48,728 nt of DNA from an uncultured Collinsella sp. GTDB lineage: Bacteria; Actinomycetota; Coriobacteriia; Coriobacteriales; Coriobacteriaceae. The notes under the pieces were generated by a model. It ran no database searches and had not been told where the DNA came from. It saw only the letters and a program-made list of their open reading frames with translations. Position 1 is the stretch's first letter. The number at the start of each line of letters is the position of its first letter. The DNA lies in assembly GCA_958438955.1 (NCBI GenBank), contig CAUBTS010000003.1, positions 1 through 48,728 of the forward strand, written 5' to 3'. Below are positions 1 to 8,050 of the stretch, piece by piece. A program made the position numbers and the translations under genes.

Positions 1-39
1 TATTGGTATAGTTTGCTTGCAAATGAAGTTGTAATTGAA

Positions 40-70
40 AGAAGTGGGGTTTCGGCCCCGCTTCTTTTTT
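40..70 (+). terminator. Hairpin plus T-run upstream of rimP
   Basis: A 10-bp stem (40-49 with 56-65, one T-G wobble) closes a 6-nt loop and runs into six T residues (65-70), the form of an intrinsic terminator. It lies only about 10 nt upstream of the rimP ribosome-binding site. A possible -10 element TATAGT (7-12) sits before it. It could therefore end an upstream transcript or act as an attenuator in the rimP-nusA-infB leader. The upstream gene is outside the window, so I cannot decide. Confidence 0.7.
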
Positions 71-90
71 GTATGGATGGAGGTGCCGCA

Positions 91-585
91 ATGGTCAAGA
101 CCAAGACCGAGCAGGCGATCATCGACGCGCTCGAGGCCGTCGCTCCCCAGCACGATGTCGACATCGTCGACGTCGAGCTCGTGGGTGCCACCAAGGCCCC
201 CTGCGTGCGCGTGCGTATCGAGGGTGCCGAGGGTCAGAGCCTGTCGCTCAACGATGTCACGGCCAACACCAAATGGGTCGGCGATGTGATTGAGGAGCTC
301 GACCCCATCTCTTCGAGTTATACGCTCGAGGTGTCGAGCCCGGGCATGGCGCGCCCGCTACGCCGCCCGTGCGACTTTGCCCGCTTTGTGGGCGAGAACT
401 GCGAGCTCACCTCCACCGCCACCGAGGGTCGTCGCAAGTACGCCGGCAAGATTGCCGCCGCCACCGAGACGAACGTGACCCTCGAGCTCGAGGACGGCGA
501 GTCCGTCACCCTCGATTTCTCTGATGTTAAAAAGTGCAAGTTGAAGCCCACCTACGACTTCAAGCCCGCGAAGGAAGGAAAATAA
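91..585 (+). CDS. rimP: Ribosome maturation factor RimP
   Basis: This 164-residue protein matches the RimP family in size, composition and position directly before nusA. RimP binds the free 30S subunit and helps late assembly of its head domain. The N-terminal alpha/beta domain contains the family-typical stretch YTLEVSSPGMARPL (about residues 72-85), and a small SH3-like C-terminal domain follows. The start is the ATG at 91, preceded by a GGAGG at 79-83; reading frame upstream of it crosses the hairpin and is not coding. It is the first gene of a tightly spaced operon, with nusA starting one base after its stop codon. Confidence 0.93.
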   Translation: MVKTKTEQAIIDALEAVAPQHDVDIVDVELVGATKAPCVRVRIEGAEGQSLSLNDVTANTKWVGDVIEELDPISSSYTLEVSSPGMARPLRRPCDFARFVGENCELTSTATEGRRKYAGKIAAATETNVTLELEDGESVTLDFSDVKKCKLKPTYDFKPAKEGK

Positions 586-586
586 G

Positions 587-1834
587 ATGGCAGCATCCGA
601 CATGATGTCCGCCCTGATGGAGCTTTGCCAGGAGAAGCACATCGACCAGCTCTACCTGATCGACCGCCTGGAGCAGTCGCTCGCCAAGAGCTATGCCGAG
701 ATCCTGCATCTTGAGTGGGGCGCCAAGGTGACCATCGACCGCACCACCGGCAAGATCTACGTCTACCGTCTGGAGCCGATTGACGATTCCATGGACGAGG
801 AGGGCAACTTCACCGAGTTCGAGGAGATCGACGTTACCCCCAAGAACACGAGCCGCATCGCCGCCCAGCACGCCAAGGCCGAGATCAACGCCATCGTGCG
901 CAACTCCGCCCGCGAGCAGATCTACGAGGAGTTCTCCGGCCGCATCGGTGACCTCATCAGCGGTACCGTGCTGCAGTCCACGCCCGACTTCACGATCGTC
1001 AAGATTCGCGAGGGCGTCGAGGCCGAGCTGCCGCACTTCGATCAGCGTCGTTACGAGAACGAGCGCAACGAGCGTCCGATGGGCGAGCGCTACCTGCACA
1101 ACCAGCACATCAAGGCCGTGATCATCGACGTTCGCGACCCCAACTCCAACCTGCAGCCGGTTCGTGGCGAGCACAGCCGTCCGCCGATTGTCATCTCCCG
1201 TACCCACCCCGAGCTCATGCGTCGTCTGTTTGAGCAGGAGGTGCCCGAGATCTATGAGGGCACCGTCCAGATCAAGTCGATCGCCCGCGAGCCCGGCCAG
1301 CGCTCCAAGGTCGCCGTCCACTCGCTCGACGACCGTCTGGATCCCGTGGGCGCCTGCGTCGGCCCCAAGGGCAGCCGTGTTCGCGCTGTCGTGGGCGAGC
1401 TCCGTGGCGAGCGCGTCGACGTCATCCTGTGGGATGCCGATCCTGCCGTCTACGTTGCCAACGCCCTTTCGCCTGCCAAGGTCACCCGCGTCCTTATCGA
1501 CGAGGAGAAGGCTTACGCCGGTGTCATCGTGCCCGACGACCAGCTGTCCCTCGCCATCGGCAAGGAGGGCCAGAACGCCCGCCTCGCCGCGCGCCTGACC
1601 GGCTGGCACATCGACATCAAGTCCGAGACCCTTGCCGCCGACATCCTCAAGAACGTTCCCGTTCACGAGGAGCCCGCCGCCGACCTGATCGGTGACGAGG
1701 AGGACGAGGACGTCCGCCGCTGCGAGTATGTGTCCGAGGACGGCATCCAGTGCCGCAACCAGGCTCGTCCCGGCTCCCGTTTCTGCGGTGTCCACGACAC
1801 CGACGCCTTCGATGATGCGGAGGACCTGATCTAG
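587..1834 (+). CDS. nusA: Transcription termination/antitermination factor NusA with a Cys/His C-terminal module
   Basis: The 415-residue product has the NusA order: N-terminal RNA-polymerase-binding domain (about 1-125), S1 RNA-binding domain (about 130-205, starting near SGTVLQSTPDF), then two KH domains with GPKGSRVRAV and IGKEGQNARLAARL. NusA binds RNA polymerase and modulates pausing, termination and antitermination. After the KH domains come an acidic linker and a module with spacing C-x8-C-x10-C-x2-H (about residues 380-407, between RRCEYV and GVHD). That looks like a small zinc-binding knuckle and is not part of the textbook NusA fold. GGAAGG precedes the ATG. The ylxR and ylxQ genes that commonly separate nusA and infB are not present. 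Confidence 0.95.
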   Translation: MAASDMMSALMELCQEKHIDQLYLIDRLEQSLAKSYAEILHLEWGAKVTIDRTTGKIYVYRLEPIDDSMDEEGNFTEFEEIDVTPKNTSRIAAQHAKAEINAIVRNSAREQIYEEFSGRIGDLISGTVLQSTPDFTIVKIREGVEAELPHFDQRRYENERNERPMGERYLHNQHIKAVIIDVRDPNSNLQPVRGEHSRPPIVISRTHPELMRRLFEQEVPEIYEGTVQIKSIAREPGQRSKVAVHSLDDRLDPVGACVGPKGSRVRAVVGELRGERVDVILWDADPAVYVANALSPAKVTRVLIDEEKAYAGVIVPDDQLSLAIGKEGQNARLAARLTGWHIDIKSETLAADILKNVPVHEEPAADLIGDEEDEDVRRCEYVSEDGIQCRNQARPGSRFCGVHDTDAFDDAEDLI

Positions 1835-1843
1835 CGCGCGGTT

Positions 1844-1864
1844 GCGCCGGGCGGGTCCCGGCGC
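1844..1864 (+). other. GC-rich hairpin between nusA and infB
   Basis: A perfect 8-bp stem GCGCCGGG/CCCGGCGC closes a 5-nt loop just after nusA. A second small hairpin (GGCACC/GGTGCC, 1890-1904) follows, before the infB ribosome-binding region. Neither has a T-run, so they are not intrinsic terminators. They could be mRNA-stabilising or processing structures within the operon. Apart from these, the 91-bp gap holds nothing I recognise. Confidence 0.5.
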
Positions 1865-1925
1865 GTCTCCCACGCTCGTTCAGTCTCTAGGCACCCAAGG
1901 TGCCAGAAAGGGTAGGTGAAGTCAT

Positions 1926-4640
1926 ATGGCAAAAGTCCGTGTGTCCACCCTGGCCAAAGAGTTCGGCATGACCTCCAAGGAACTGATGGGTCATCTCGCC
2001 GAAATGAAGATTCCCGCTAAGTCCGCTTCCTCCGCCCTGGAGGACGCTTACGTCGCCATGGTCCGCAAGCAGCTTGCCTCGGTGATCGAGGCCCGCGCCA
2101 AGGAAGTCGAGGCCGCCAAGCAGGCCGAGGAGGAGGCAGCCGCCGCCGAGGAGGCAGCTCGCGCCGCCGAGGCCGAGCGCGAGCGCATCGCCGCCGAGAA
2201 GGCACGCGAGGAGGAGCGCCGCCAGTTCGCCGCCGCCCAGGCTGCCGAGGAGGCCGCCCGCGCCGAGGCCGAGGCCAAGAAGAAGGCCGAGCAGGAGCGC
2301 CTTGCCCGCGAGAAGGAGGAGGCTGCCCGCGAGGCCCAGCGCCGCGCCGTCCCCGCTTCCGACTCCGGCTCGCGCTTCCGTTCGCTGCTTGACCAGATCG
2401 CCGCACAGGAGACCGTGCTCAAGGAGAAGAAGGACGCCGAGGAGAAGGCCAAGGCCGAGCGCGCCTCCGAGCGCGGTAACCGTCGTGGCGGCAACAACGA
2501 CCGTCGCGGTGGCCGTCGTAACGATCGCAACGCCTCCGACAACAACTCCGATCGCCACGCCTCCGAGAGCCGTCCGCACAGCCATCGCACCAACGCCAGC
2601 AACAACGTCGCTGCCGGCATGGACTTCCCCAACCCCGATAAGCAGGGCAAGGGCAAGAAGCGCAAGGGCGGTCACGGCAACGATGAGGACCACTACAGCC
2701 GCATGGCGCGTGAGGCCGAGGAGTACAGCCGCGAGAAGGTGCTCGAGGAGGCCCGTGCTGCCGTCGAGGAGGCCTCTCGCGAGTCCACCGGTCGCCGCAA
2801 GAAGCGCAAGGAGAAGCGCGAGCGTGAGGCTGCTAAGGCTCAGGAGGAGCGCAAGATTGAGGAGGCGCTGGCCCAGGGCGTGAACCCCGAGGAACTCGAC
2901 GCCATCAGGGTCTCCCAGGGCGTTACCGTCCAGGAGCTTGCCGAGGCGCTCGACGTTCCGGCCAACGACATCATCAAGCGCCTGTTCCTGCTGGGCACGC
3001 CGCTCACGATGACGCAGTCCATGTCCGACGACCTCGTCGAGCTCGTTGCCGACGACCTGGGCCGTCAGATCAAAATCATCACCCCCGAGGAGGAGAACAC
3101 CTTCTCGTTCTACGACGATCCCGCCGACCTTAAGCCCCGCGCCCCGGTTGTCACCGTCATGGGTCACGTCGACCACGGCAAGACGAGCTTGCTCGACGCC
3201 ATCCGTCACACCGGTATCGCTGCCGGCGAGGCGGGCGGCATTACCCAGGCCATCGGCGCTTCGCAGGTCATGATCAACGACCGCAAGATCACCTTCATCG
3301 ATACCCCGGGCCACGCCACCTTTACGGCCATGCGTGCCCGCGGCGCCAAGGTGACCGACATCGTCATCCTGATCGTGGCTGCCGACGACGGCGTCATGCC
3401 TCAGACCATCGAGTCGATCAACCACGCCAAGGCCGCCGGCGTACCCATCGTCGTCGCCGTCAACAAGATCGATAAGCCGGGCGCCAACCCCGACCGCGTG
3501 CGCCAGGAGCTCACCGAGTACGGCATCATCCCCGAGGAGTGGGGCGGACAGAACATGTTCGTCAACATCTCGGCCAAGCAGAAGATCGGTATCGACGACC
3601 TGCTCGAGACCGTGCTGCTCCAGGCCGACGTGCTCGAGCTCAAGGCCAACCCGGACACCTTTGCTTCCGGTAACGTCCTCGAGGCCAAGCTCGACAAGGG
3701 CCGCGGCTCGGTTGCTACCGTGCTGGTGACCCGCGGTACCCTGCACGTGGGCGATACGCTGGTCGCCGGCCTTACCTATGGCCGCGTCCGCGCCATGCTC
3801 GATCCCAAGGGCAACGCCGTCACCGAGGCCGGCCCCTCCGATGCCGTCGAGATCTTGGGCCTTCAGTCCGTGCCCAACGCCGGCGACGAGTTCCGCGTTT
3901 TCGAGGACGAGCGCGAGGCTCGCGCCCTGGCCGATGAGCGTTCGCTTAAGGCACGTATCGAGGAGCAGAGCCGCGTGAAGCACGTCACGCTCGAGAACCT
4001 CTTCGAGACCATCGCCGACGCCGAGGTCAAGGAGCTCAACCTGATCATCAAGGCCGACGTCCAGGGTTCCATCGAGGCCCTTCAGGACTCGCTCGACAAG
4101 ATGGATCAGTCCGAGGTCCGCATCAACACGATCCACTCCGCCGTCGGCGCCATCAACGAGACCGACGTCGTCCTGGCCGATGCCTCCAACGCCATCATCA
4201 TCGGCTTTGGCGTGCGTCCCGACGGCAAGGCCCGCTCCGCCGCCGAGCGCGAGGGCGTCGAGATCCGTTGCTACGACGTTATCTACAAGTGCCTCGAGGA
4301 GCTCGATGCTGCCCGTATCGGCATGCTCAAGCCCACCGAGGTCGAGGTTTCCACGGGTACCGCGACCGTCCTGGACACCTTCAAGGTGCCCAAAGTCGGT
4401 ATCGCCGCCGGTGTCCGCGTGGAGGAGGGCGAGATCGCCGCGACCGATTCCGTTCGCCTGGTGCGTGACGGCATCGTGGTCTTCAACGGCAAGATCGCCT
4501 CGATGCGCCACTACAAGGACGAGGCCAAGAGCCTCAAGAGCGGTTCCGAGGGCGGCATTGGCCTGGAGAACTTCCAGGACATCAAGCCCGGCGACCAGAT
4601 CGAGGGTTACCGCATCGACCAGGTTGCCCGTACCGAGTAG
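1926..4640 (+). CDS. infB: Translation initiation factor IF-2
   Basis: This 904-residue GTPase delivers initiator tRNA to the 30S subunit and promotes subunit joining. An IF2_N-type helical domain opens the protein (about 3-50, KVRVSTLAKEFGMTSKEL). A long Ala/Glu/Arg-rich region predicted to be helical follows, then a basic Asn/Arg/Gly-rich stretch (about 180-260) and a second IF2_N-like domain (about 330-380). The G domain has P-loop GHVDHGKT (413-420), then DTPGH and NKID, followed by the beta-barrel and C-terminal domains ending in the fMet-tRNA-binding region. The repetitive N-terminus makes it long, as is usual in high-GC Gram-positives. The start is the ATG at 1926 with AGGTGA about 6 nt upstream. 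Confidence 0.97.
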   Translation: MAKVRVSTLAKEFGMTSKELMGHLAEMKIPAKSASSALEDAYVAMVRKQLASVIEARAKEVEAAKQAEEEAAAAEEAARAAEAERERIAAEKAREEERRQFAAAQAAEEAARAEAEAKKKAEQERLAREKEEAAREAQRRAVPASDSGSRFRSLLDQIAAQETVLKEKKDAEEKAKAERASERGNRRGGNNDRRGGRRNDRNASDNNSDRHASESRPHSHRTNASNNVAAGMDFPNPDKQGKGKKRKGGHGNDEDHYSRMAREAEEYSREKVLEEARAAVEEASRESTGRRKKRKEKREREAAKAQEERKIEEALAQGVNPEELDAIRVSQGVTVQELAEALDVPANDIIKRLFLLGTPLTMTQSMSDDLVELVADDLGRQIKIITPEEENTFSFYDDPADLKPRAPVVTVMGHVDHGKTSLLDAIRHTGIAAGEAGGITQAIGASQVMINDRKITFIDTPGHATFTAMRARGAKVTDIVILIVAADDGVMPQTIESINHAKAAGVPIVVAVNKIDKPGANPDRVRQELTEYGIIPEEWGGQNMFVNISAKQKIGIDDLLETVLLQADVLELKANPDTFASGNVLEAKLDKGRGSVATVLVTRGTLHVGDTLVAGLTYGRVRAMLDPKGNAVTEAGPSDAVEILGLQSVPNAGDEFRVFEDEREARALADERSLKARIEEQSRVKHVTLENLFETIADAEVKELNLIIKADVQGSIEALQDSLDKMDQSEVRINTIHSAVGAINETDVVLADASNAIIIGFGVRPDGKARSAAEREGVEIRCYDVIYKCLEELDAARIGMLKPTEVEVSTGTATVLDTFKVPKVGIAAGVRVEEGEIAATDSVRLVRDGIVVFNGKIASMRHYKDEAKSLKSGSEGGIGLENFQDIKPGDQIEGYRIDQVARTE

Positions 4641-4651
4641 GGGGTAGCGCT

Positions 4652-5062
4652 ATGAAGCAAACGCAGGCAACCCGCCGTCTGGGCGAGCAGCTTCGCGAGA
4701 AGCTTGGTTATATCCTGCTCTTTGAGGTTTCCGATCCGCGTCTCGACCTGGTCACCCTGACCGCGGTCGAGGTCGCGGTGGACCGTTCGTTCGCACGCGT
4801 GTACGTGTCGTGCGATGCGAGCCGCTACGATGAGGTCATGGAGGCGCTCGCCAGCGCCAAGGGCCGCATCCGCAGTCTGTTGGCTCGCTCGCTCGATTGG
4901 CGCGTCACGCCCGAGCTCGATTTTCGCATCGATCGCTCGACCGATGAGGCCGAGCGCATAACGCGTGCGCTGGAAAACGTTCCGGCCACGCTTGCGATCG
5001 AAAAGGACGAGGACGGCTACCCAATTGTGGATGCCGCCCAGGAGGCAGCTTTAGATGACTGA
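4652..5062 (+). CDS. rbfA: 30S ribosome-binding factor A
   Basis: The product is 136 residues with the compact KH-like RbfA fold: RRLGEQLREKLGYILLFEVSDPRL at the N-terminus and the VYVSCD strand in the middle. RbfA binds 30S precursors near helix 1 of 16S rRNA during late assembly and in cold adaptation. It starts 11 bp after infB behind GGGGGT and overlaps nrnA by 8 bp, which suggests translational coupling. The gene order infB-rbfA-nrnA-truB-ribF is widely conserved and supports the call. Confidence 0.94.
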   Translation: MKQTQATRRLGEQLREKLGYILLFEVSDPRLDLVTLTAVEVAVDRSFARVYVSCDASRYDEVMEALASAKGRIRSLLARSLDWRVTPELDFRIDRSTDEAERITRALENVPATLAIEKDEDGYPIVDAAQEAALDD

Positions 5063-6098
5063 TTCCGCCGATCTCGCCTCGTGCGAGTCTGCAGATATTA
5101 AACGACGCATCCTCGAGCTTATCGAGGATGCGTCCTCCATTGCGATCTCGGGTCACACCTCTCCCGATGGCGATGCCCTGGGCTCCGTGTTGGGCCTTGG
5201 CCTTTCGCTTATGAAGGTGTTTCCCGACAAGGACATCGCCCTGCTGTTGGCAGACGACGCTCCCGTTCCGCGTATCTACCGTTTTATGGAGGGTGCCGAT
5301 CTTCTGGTGCCGGCATCTGCCTACACCGGCAACCCGGACCTGTTCATTTCGGTAGACGTGCCGGTCGTCGAGCGCCTCAATAATTCCGCCGAGGTCCTGC
5401 GTCGTTCGGCCCACATGGCTTGCTTTGATCATCACCCGGCACGCGAGGAGTTCGCCGAGGTCAGCCTTAGGTGCGTCAATGCTGCTGCTTGCGCCATGAT
5501 TATCGACCGATTTTTGGCCGATTGCGGCATTACCGCAAGCGACAGTATCGCTACCTGCCTGCTGTGCGGCCTGGTCACCGACACCGGTCGTTTTCAGTAT
5601 CAGAACGCCGACGCCGCAGCGTTTCATGCCGCCTCGCGTCTGGTGGCGCACGGTGCCGATCCGGCACGCGTCGCGCTCGAGGTCTACCAGAGCCAGCGCG
5701 TCGAGTTCTTGCACCTCAAGTCCATCGTCATGGGTCGCATCAAGACGGTCGCGCACGGGCGCGTGGCGTATAGCTACGCGTACGAAAGTGACCTTAAGGA
5801 ATGCGGCGTCACCTCTGATGAGTGCGACGGCCTGGTCGATGTGGTGCGCTCGGTGATGGGTGTCGAGGTCTGCCTGTTTCTTAAGGGCATCGAGGACGAT
5901 ACCAAGGTACGAGGCAACCTGCGCTCCAAGGGCGATCTTGATGTTTCCGAGATTGCGGCCAACTTTGGCGGAGGTGGGCACCACGCTGCCGCCGGCTTTA
6001 CCAACGCCGGAACGATTTCCGAGACGCTCACCACGGCACTTCCCATGCTGGCCGAGCTGGTAGGGGAGGATCCCGCTTCGGTGACCGTCGAGCTCTAA
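5055..6098 (+). CDS. nrnA: DHH/DHHA1 phosphoesterase, NrnA-type (oligoribonuclease / pAp phosphatase)
   Basis: The 347-residue protein carries the DHH phosphoesterase motifs in order: SGHTSPDGDALGS (metal ligands), the DHH-like stretch ACFDHHPAREEF, VTDTGRF, and the DHHA1 substrate-binding motif GGGHHAAAGF near the C-terminus. Family members such as Bacillus NrnA degrade nanoRNAs and hydrolyse 3'-phosphoadenosine 5'-phosphate; some relatives cleave cyclic di-AMP or pApA. Motifs alone do not separate these activities. The position between rbfA and truB is the classic NrnA neighbourhood. The start overlaps the end of rbfA. Confidence 0.88.
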   Translation: MTDSADLASCESADIKRRILELIEDASSIAISGHTSPDGDALGSVLGLGLSLMKVFPDKDIALLLADDAPVPRIYRFMEGADLLVPASAYTGNPDLFISVDVPVVERLNNSAEVLRRSAHMACFDHHPAREEFAEVSLRCVNAAACAMIIDRFLADCGITASDSIATCLLCGLVTDTGRFQYQNADAAAFHAASRLVAHGADPARVALEVYQSQRVEFLHLKSIVMGRIKTVAHGRVAYSYAYESDLKECGVTSDECDGLVDVVRSVMGVEVCLFLKGIEDDTKVRGNLRSKGDLDVSEIAANFGGGGHHAAAGFTNAGTISETLTTALPMLAELVGEDPASVTVEL

Positions 6099-6113
6099 CT
6101 TTTTGGATGGTAC

Positions 6114-7046
6114 ATGGCTCGTCGTACACCTTCTCAACTTAATATGCTGCTCGCCGTTGATAAGCCGGTGGGCTGCACGTCTCATGACGTTGTTTCGCAA
6201 TGCCGACGCGCCCTCCATGAGCGGCGCGTCGGCCATGCCGGTACGCTCGACCCCATGGCATCGGGTGTCATGGTTGTGGGCGTGGGTCAGGCCACCCGTC
6301 TGCTGGGTATGCTAACCCTCGATACCAAAAGCTATGTCGCCGACATTTCGTTTGGTGCCGAGACCAATACCGATGATGCGGAGGGCGAGGCGGTCCGCAC
6401 AGTGGCTGTTGCCAACGAGCTCCGCGATCCTGCCTATGCCCGTGAGCACTTGGCCGCCATGCTGGGTCCGCAGATGCAGGTGCCGCCGGCGTTTTCGGCT
6501 ATCTCGGTCAATGGCGTTCGCGCCTACAAGTCTGCTCGCGAGGGCAATGCGGTGGACCTACCTCCGCGCCCCGTCGAGGTTTATGCCGCCGACCTGATCG
6601 CCGTGGGCGGCGAGGGTGATACGTGTGCGTGGACCGTGGCGTTCTCGGTGAGCAAGGGCACCTATATCCGTGCGCTCGCTCGCGACTTGGGCCGCGCCTG
6701 CGAGAGCGCCGCGCACATTTCCGCGCTGCGCCGCACGGCCTCCGGTGTTGTTTCCATTGGCGCCTGTCATGCGGTCGAGGAGCTTTCTCCCGAGTCCGCG
6801 GCTGGCTTTGCCCTGGATCCCATCGCGGCCCTGGGCTCCACGCGTGTCGACTTGCCGGGCAACCTTGCCGATGACCTGCTCTGCGGCAGGCGCATTCCCG
6901 TTGACCGCGCGCTTGTCGACTTCGATGCTTCGAAGGCGCCGTTTGCGCTGGTGCTCGATGGTGGGCTCAAGGCGCTTGCCCGCATTGAGGACGGTCGCTT
7001 TGTGATGGAACACGTGTTTCCGCAGGCAATCGGCGGTGTTCGATGA
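6114..7046 (+). CDS. truB: tRNA pseudouridine(55) synthase TruB
   Basis: TruB converts U55 in the T-loop of tRNAs to pseudouridine. The 310-residue product has the N-terminal signature NMLLAVDKPVGCTSHDVV and the catalytic motif HAGTLDPMASG, in which Asp46 is the nucleophile. The family motif KGTYIRALARDLG lies around residue 180, and a C-terminal PUA-like domain follows. It starts 15 bp after nrnA with GGATGG upstream. Its stop overlaps the ribF start by 4 bp, so the two genes are probably translationally coupled. Confidence 0.95.
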   Translation: MARRTPSQLNMLLAVDKPVGCTSHDVVSQCRRALHERRVGHAGTLDPMASGVMVVGVGQATRLLGMLTLDTKSYVADISFGAETNTDDAEGEAVRTVAVANELRDPAYAREHLAAMLGPQMQVPPAFSAISVNGVRAYKSAREGNAVDLPPRPVEVYAADLIAVGGEGDTCAWTVAFSVSKGTYIRALARDLGRACESAAHISALRRTASGVVSIGACHAVEELSPESAAGFALDPIAALGSTRVDLPGNLADDLLCGRRIPVDRALVDFDASKAPFALVLDGGLKALARIEDGRFVMEHVFPQAIGGVR

Positions 7047-8050
7047 TGTTGTCCGCTCGTGACCTCGCGCGAGTCTTTTTCGCGGGCGAGTCGGACGAGG
7101 CTCGCATCGTTACTGCCGATGCGTTTGATGAGTGCGAGCATCTGGGTGCCGCATCGATTGCCATCGGCGTGTTCGACGGCGTGCACCGTGGACACCAGGA
7201 GCTCATTACGGCGCTTGCCCGTGATGCCCGTGCCCATGGCTGTAAGGCGGTCGTGGTTACCTTCGATCCCGACCCGGACATTGTGGTGAGCTCTTCGCCC
7301 GCTCAAAAATTGATGACGACGGCCGACCGTCTGCATGCCCTGGCTCAAACTGGGGTCGATGCGGTGGTGGCCGTTCCCTTTACGCCTGAGGTTGCGGCGC
7401 TTGACCATGTTGATTTTCTCTCGCTGGTGTCGCGTCTGGTCGACATTCGATCGATTCGCGTTGGCAGTGACTTTAGGCTGGGTCGTGGCGGTGCTTCTGG
7501 TGTTGCCGAGATGCGCGCCTGGGGTTCCGAGCACGGCGTTGACGTGTACGGTCACGACCTGCTTTGCGAGGGCGGTGAGGCCATTTGCGCCACCCGCATT
7601 CGTCATGAGCTCGGACAGGGCCATGTGGAGCTGGCTGCTGAGTTGCTCGGCCGCCCGTATATGGTGCGCGGCGGTGTTATTCGCGGCCGTCACGAGGGTT
7701 CTGGCATGGGCTTTCCCACGGCAAACCTGCAAGTTCCCGACGGCCTTCAGGTGCCAGCCGATGGCGTGTATGAGGGTCTGGTGCTGGTCAATGACATCGT
7801 GTGGCCCGCTGCCGTTAACGTCGGACTGCCGCCGACGTATGCCGACGATGCGGCATCTGCGCATCTTGAGGCTAATTTAATTGGTTATACGGGCGACCTC
7901 TATGGCGCTTCCGTTTCGCTGGCGTTTACGCGCTGGCTACGTCCCTCGCGTGTGTTCGATTCGCTGGATGAGTTGATTGCGACCGTCGAGGGTAATATCG
8001 AGGACATTCGTCACAACTTGGGTGAGCAGGGGGTGAGCATCCGTGATTAG
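7043..8050 (+). CDS. ribF: Bifunctional riboflavin kinase / FAD synthetase
   Basis: This two-domain enzyme of 335 residues makes FMN and FAD from riboflavin. The N-terminal nucleotidyltransferase domain has GVFDGVHRGHQELI (about 39-52) and the later motif CATRIRHELGQG. The C-terminal flavokinase domain (about 205-330) has the GRHEGSGMGFPTANL signature. The length and motif order fit a complete RibF. It overlaps truB by 4 bp and dnaG by 8 bp. No FMN riboswitch is visible upstream; the gene lies inside an operon. Confidence 0.95.
   Translation: MMLSARDLARVFFAGESDEARIVTADAFDECEHLGAASIAIGVFDGVHRGHQELITALARDARAHGCKAVVVTFDPDPDIVVSSSPAQKLMTTADRLHALAQTGVDAVVAVPFTPEVAALDHVDFLSLVSRLVDIRSIRVGSDFRLGRGGASGVAEMRAWGSEHGVDVYGHDLLCEGGEAICATRIRHELGQGHVELAAELLGRPYMVRGGVIRGRHEGSGMGFPTANLQVPDGLQVPADGVYEGLVLVNDIVWPAAVNVGLPPTYADDAASAHLEANLIGYTGDLYGASVSLAFTRWLRPSRVFDSLDELIATVEGNIEDIRHNLGEQGVSIRD

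Noticed and set aside
1844..1904. Hairpins between nusA and infB as a terminator
   Set aside because: No T-run after either stem; infB follows closely in the same operon.
560..4511. Long minus-strand open frames opposite nusA and infB (also opposite ileS at 36384-39275)
   Set aside because: They mirror codon bias of the + strand genes (GC-rich third positions), give Leu/Gly/Asp-rich low-complexity proteins, have no ribosome-binding sites and overlap highly conserved genes.
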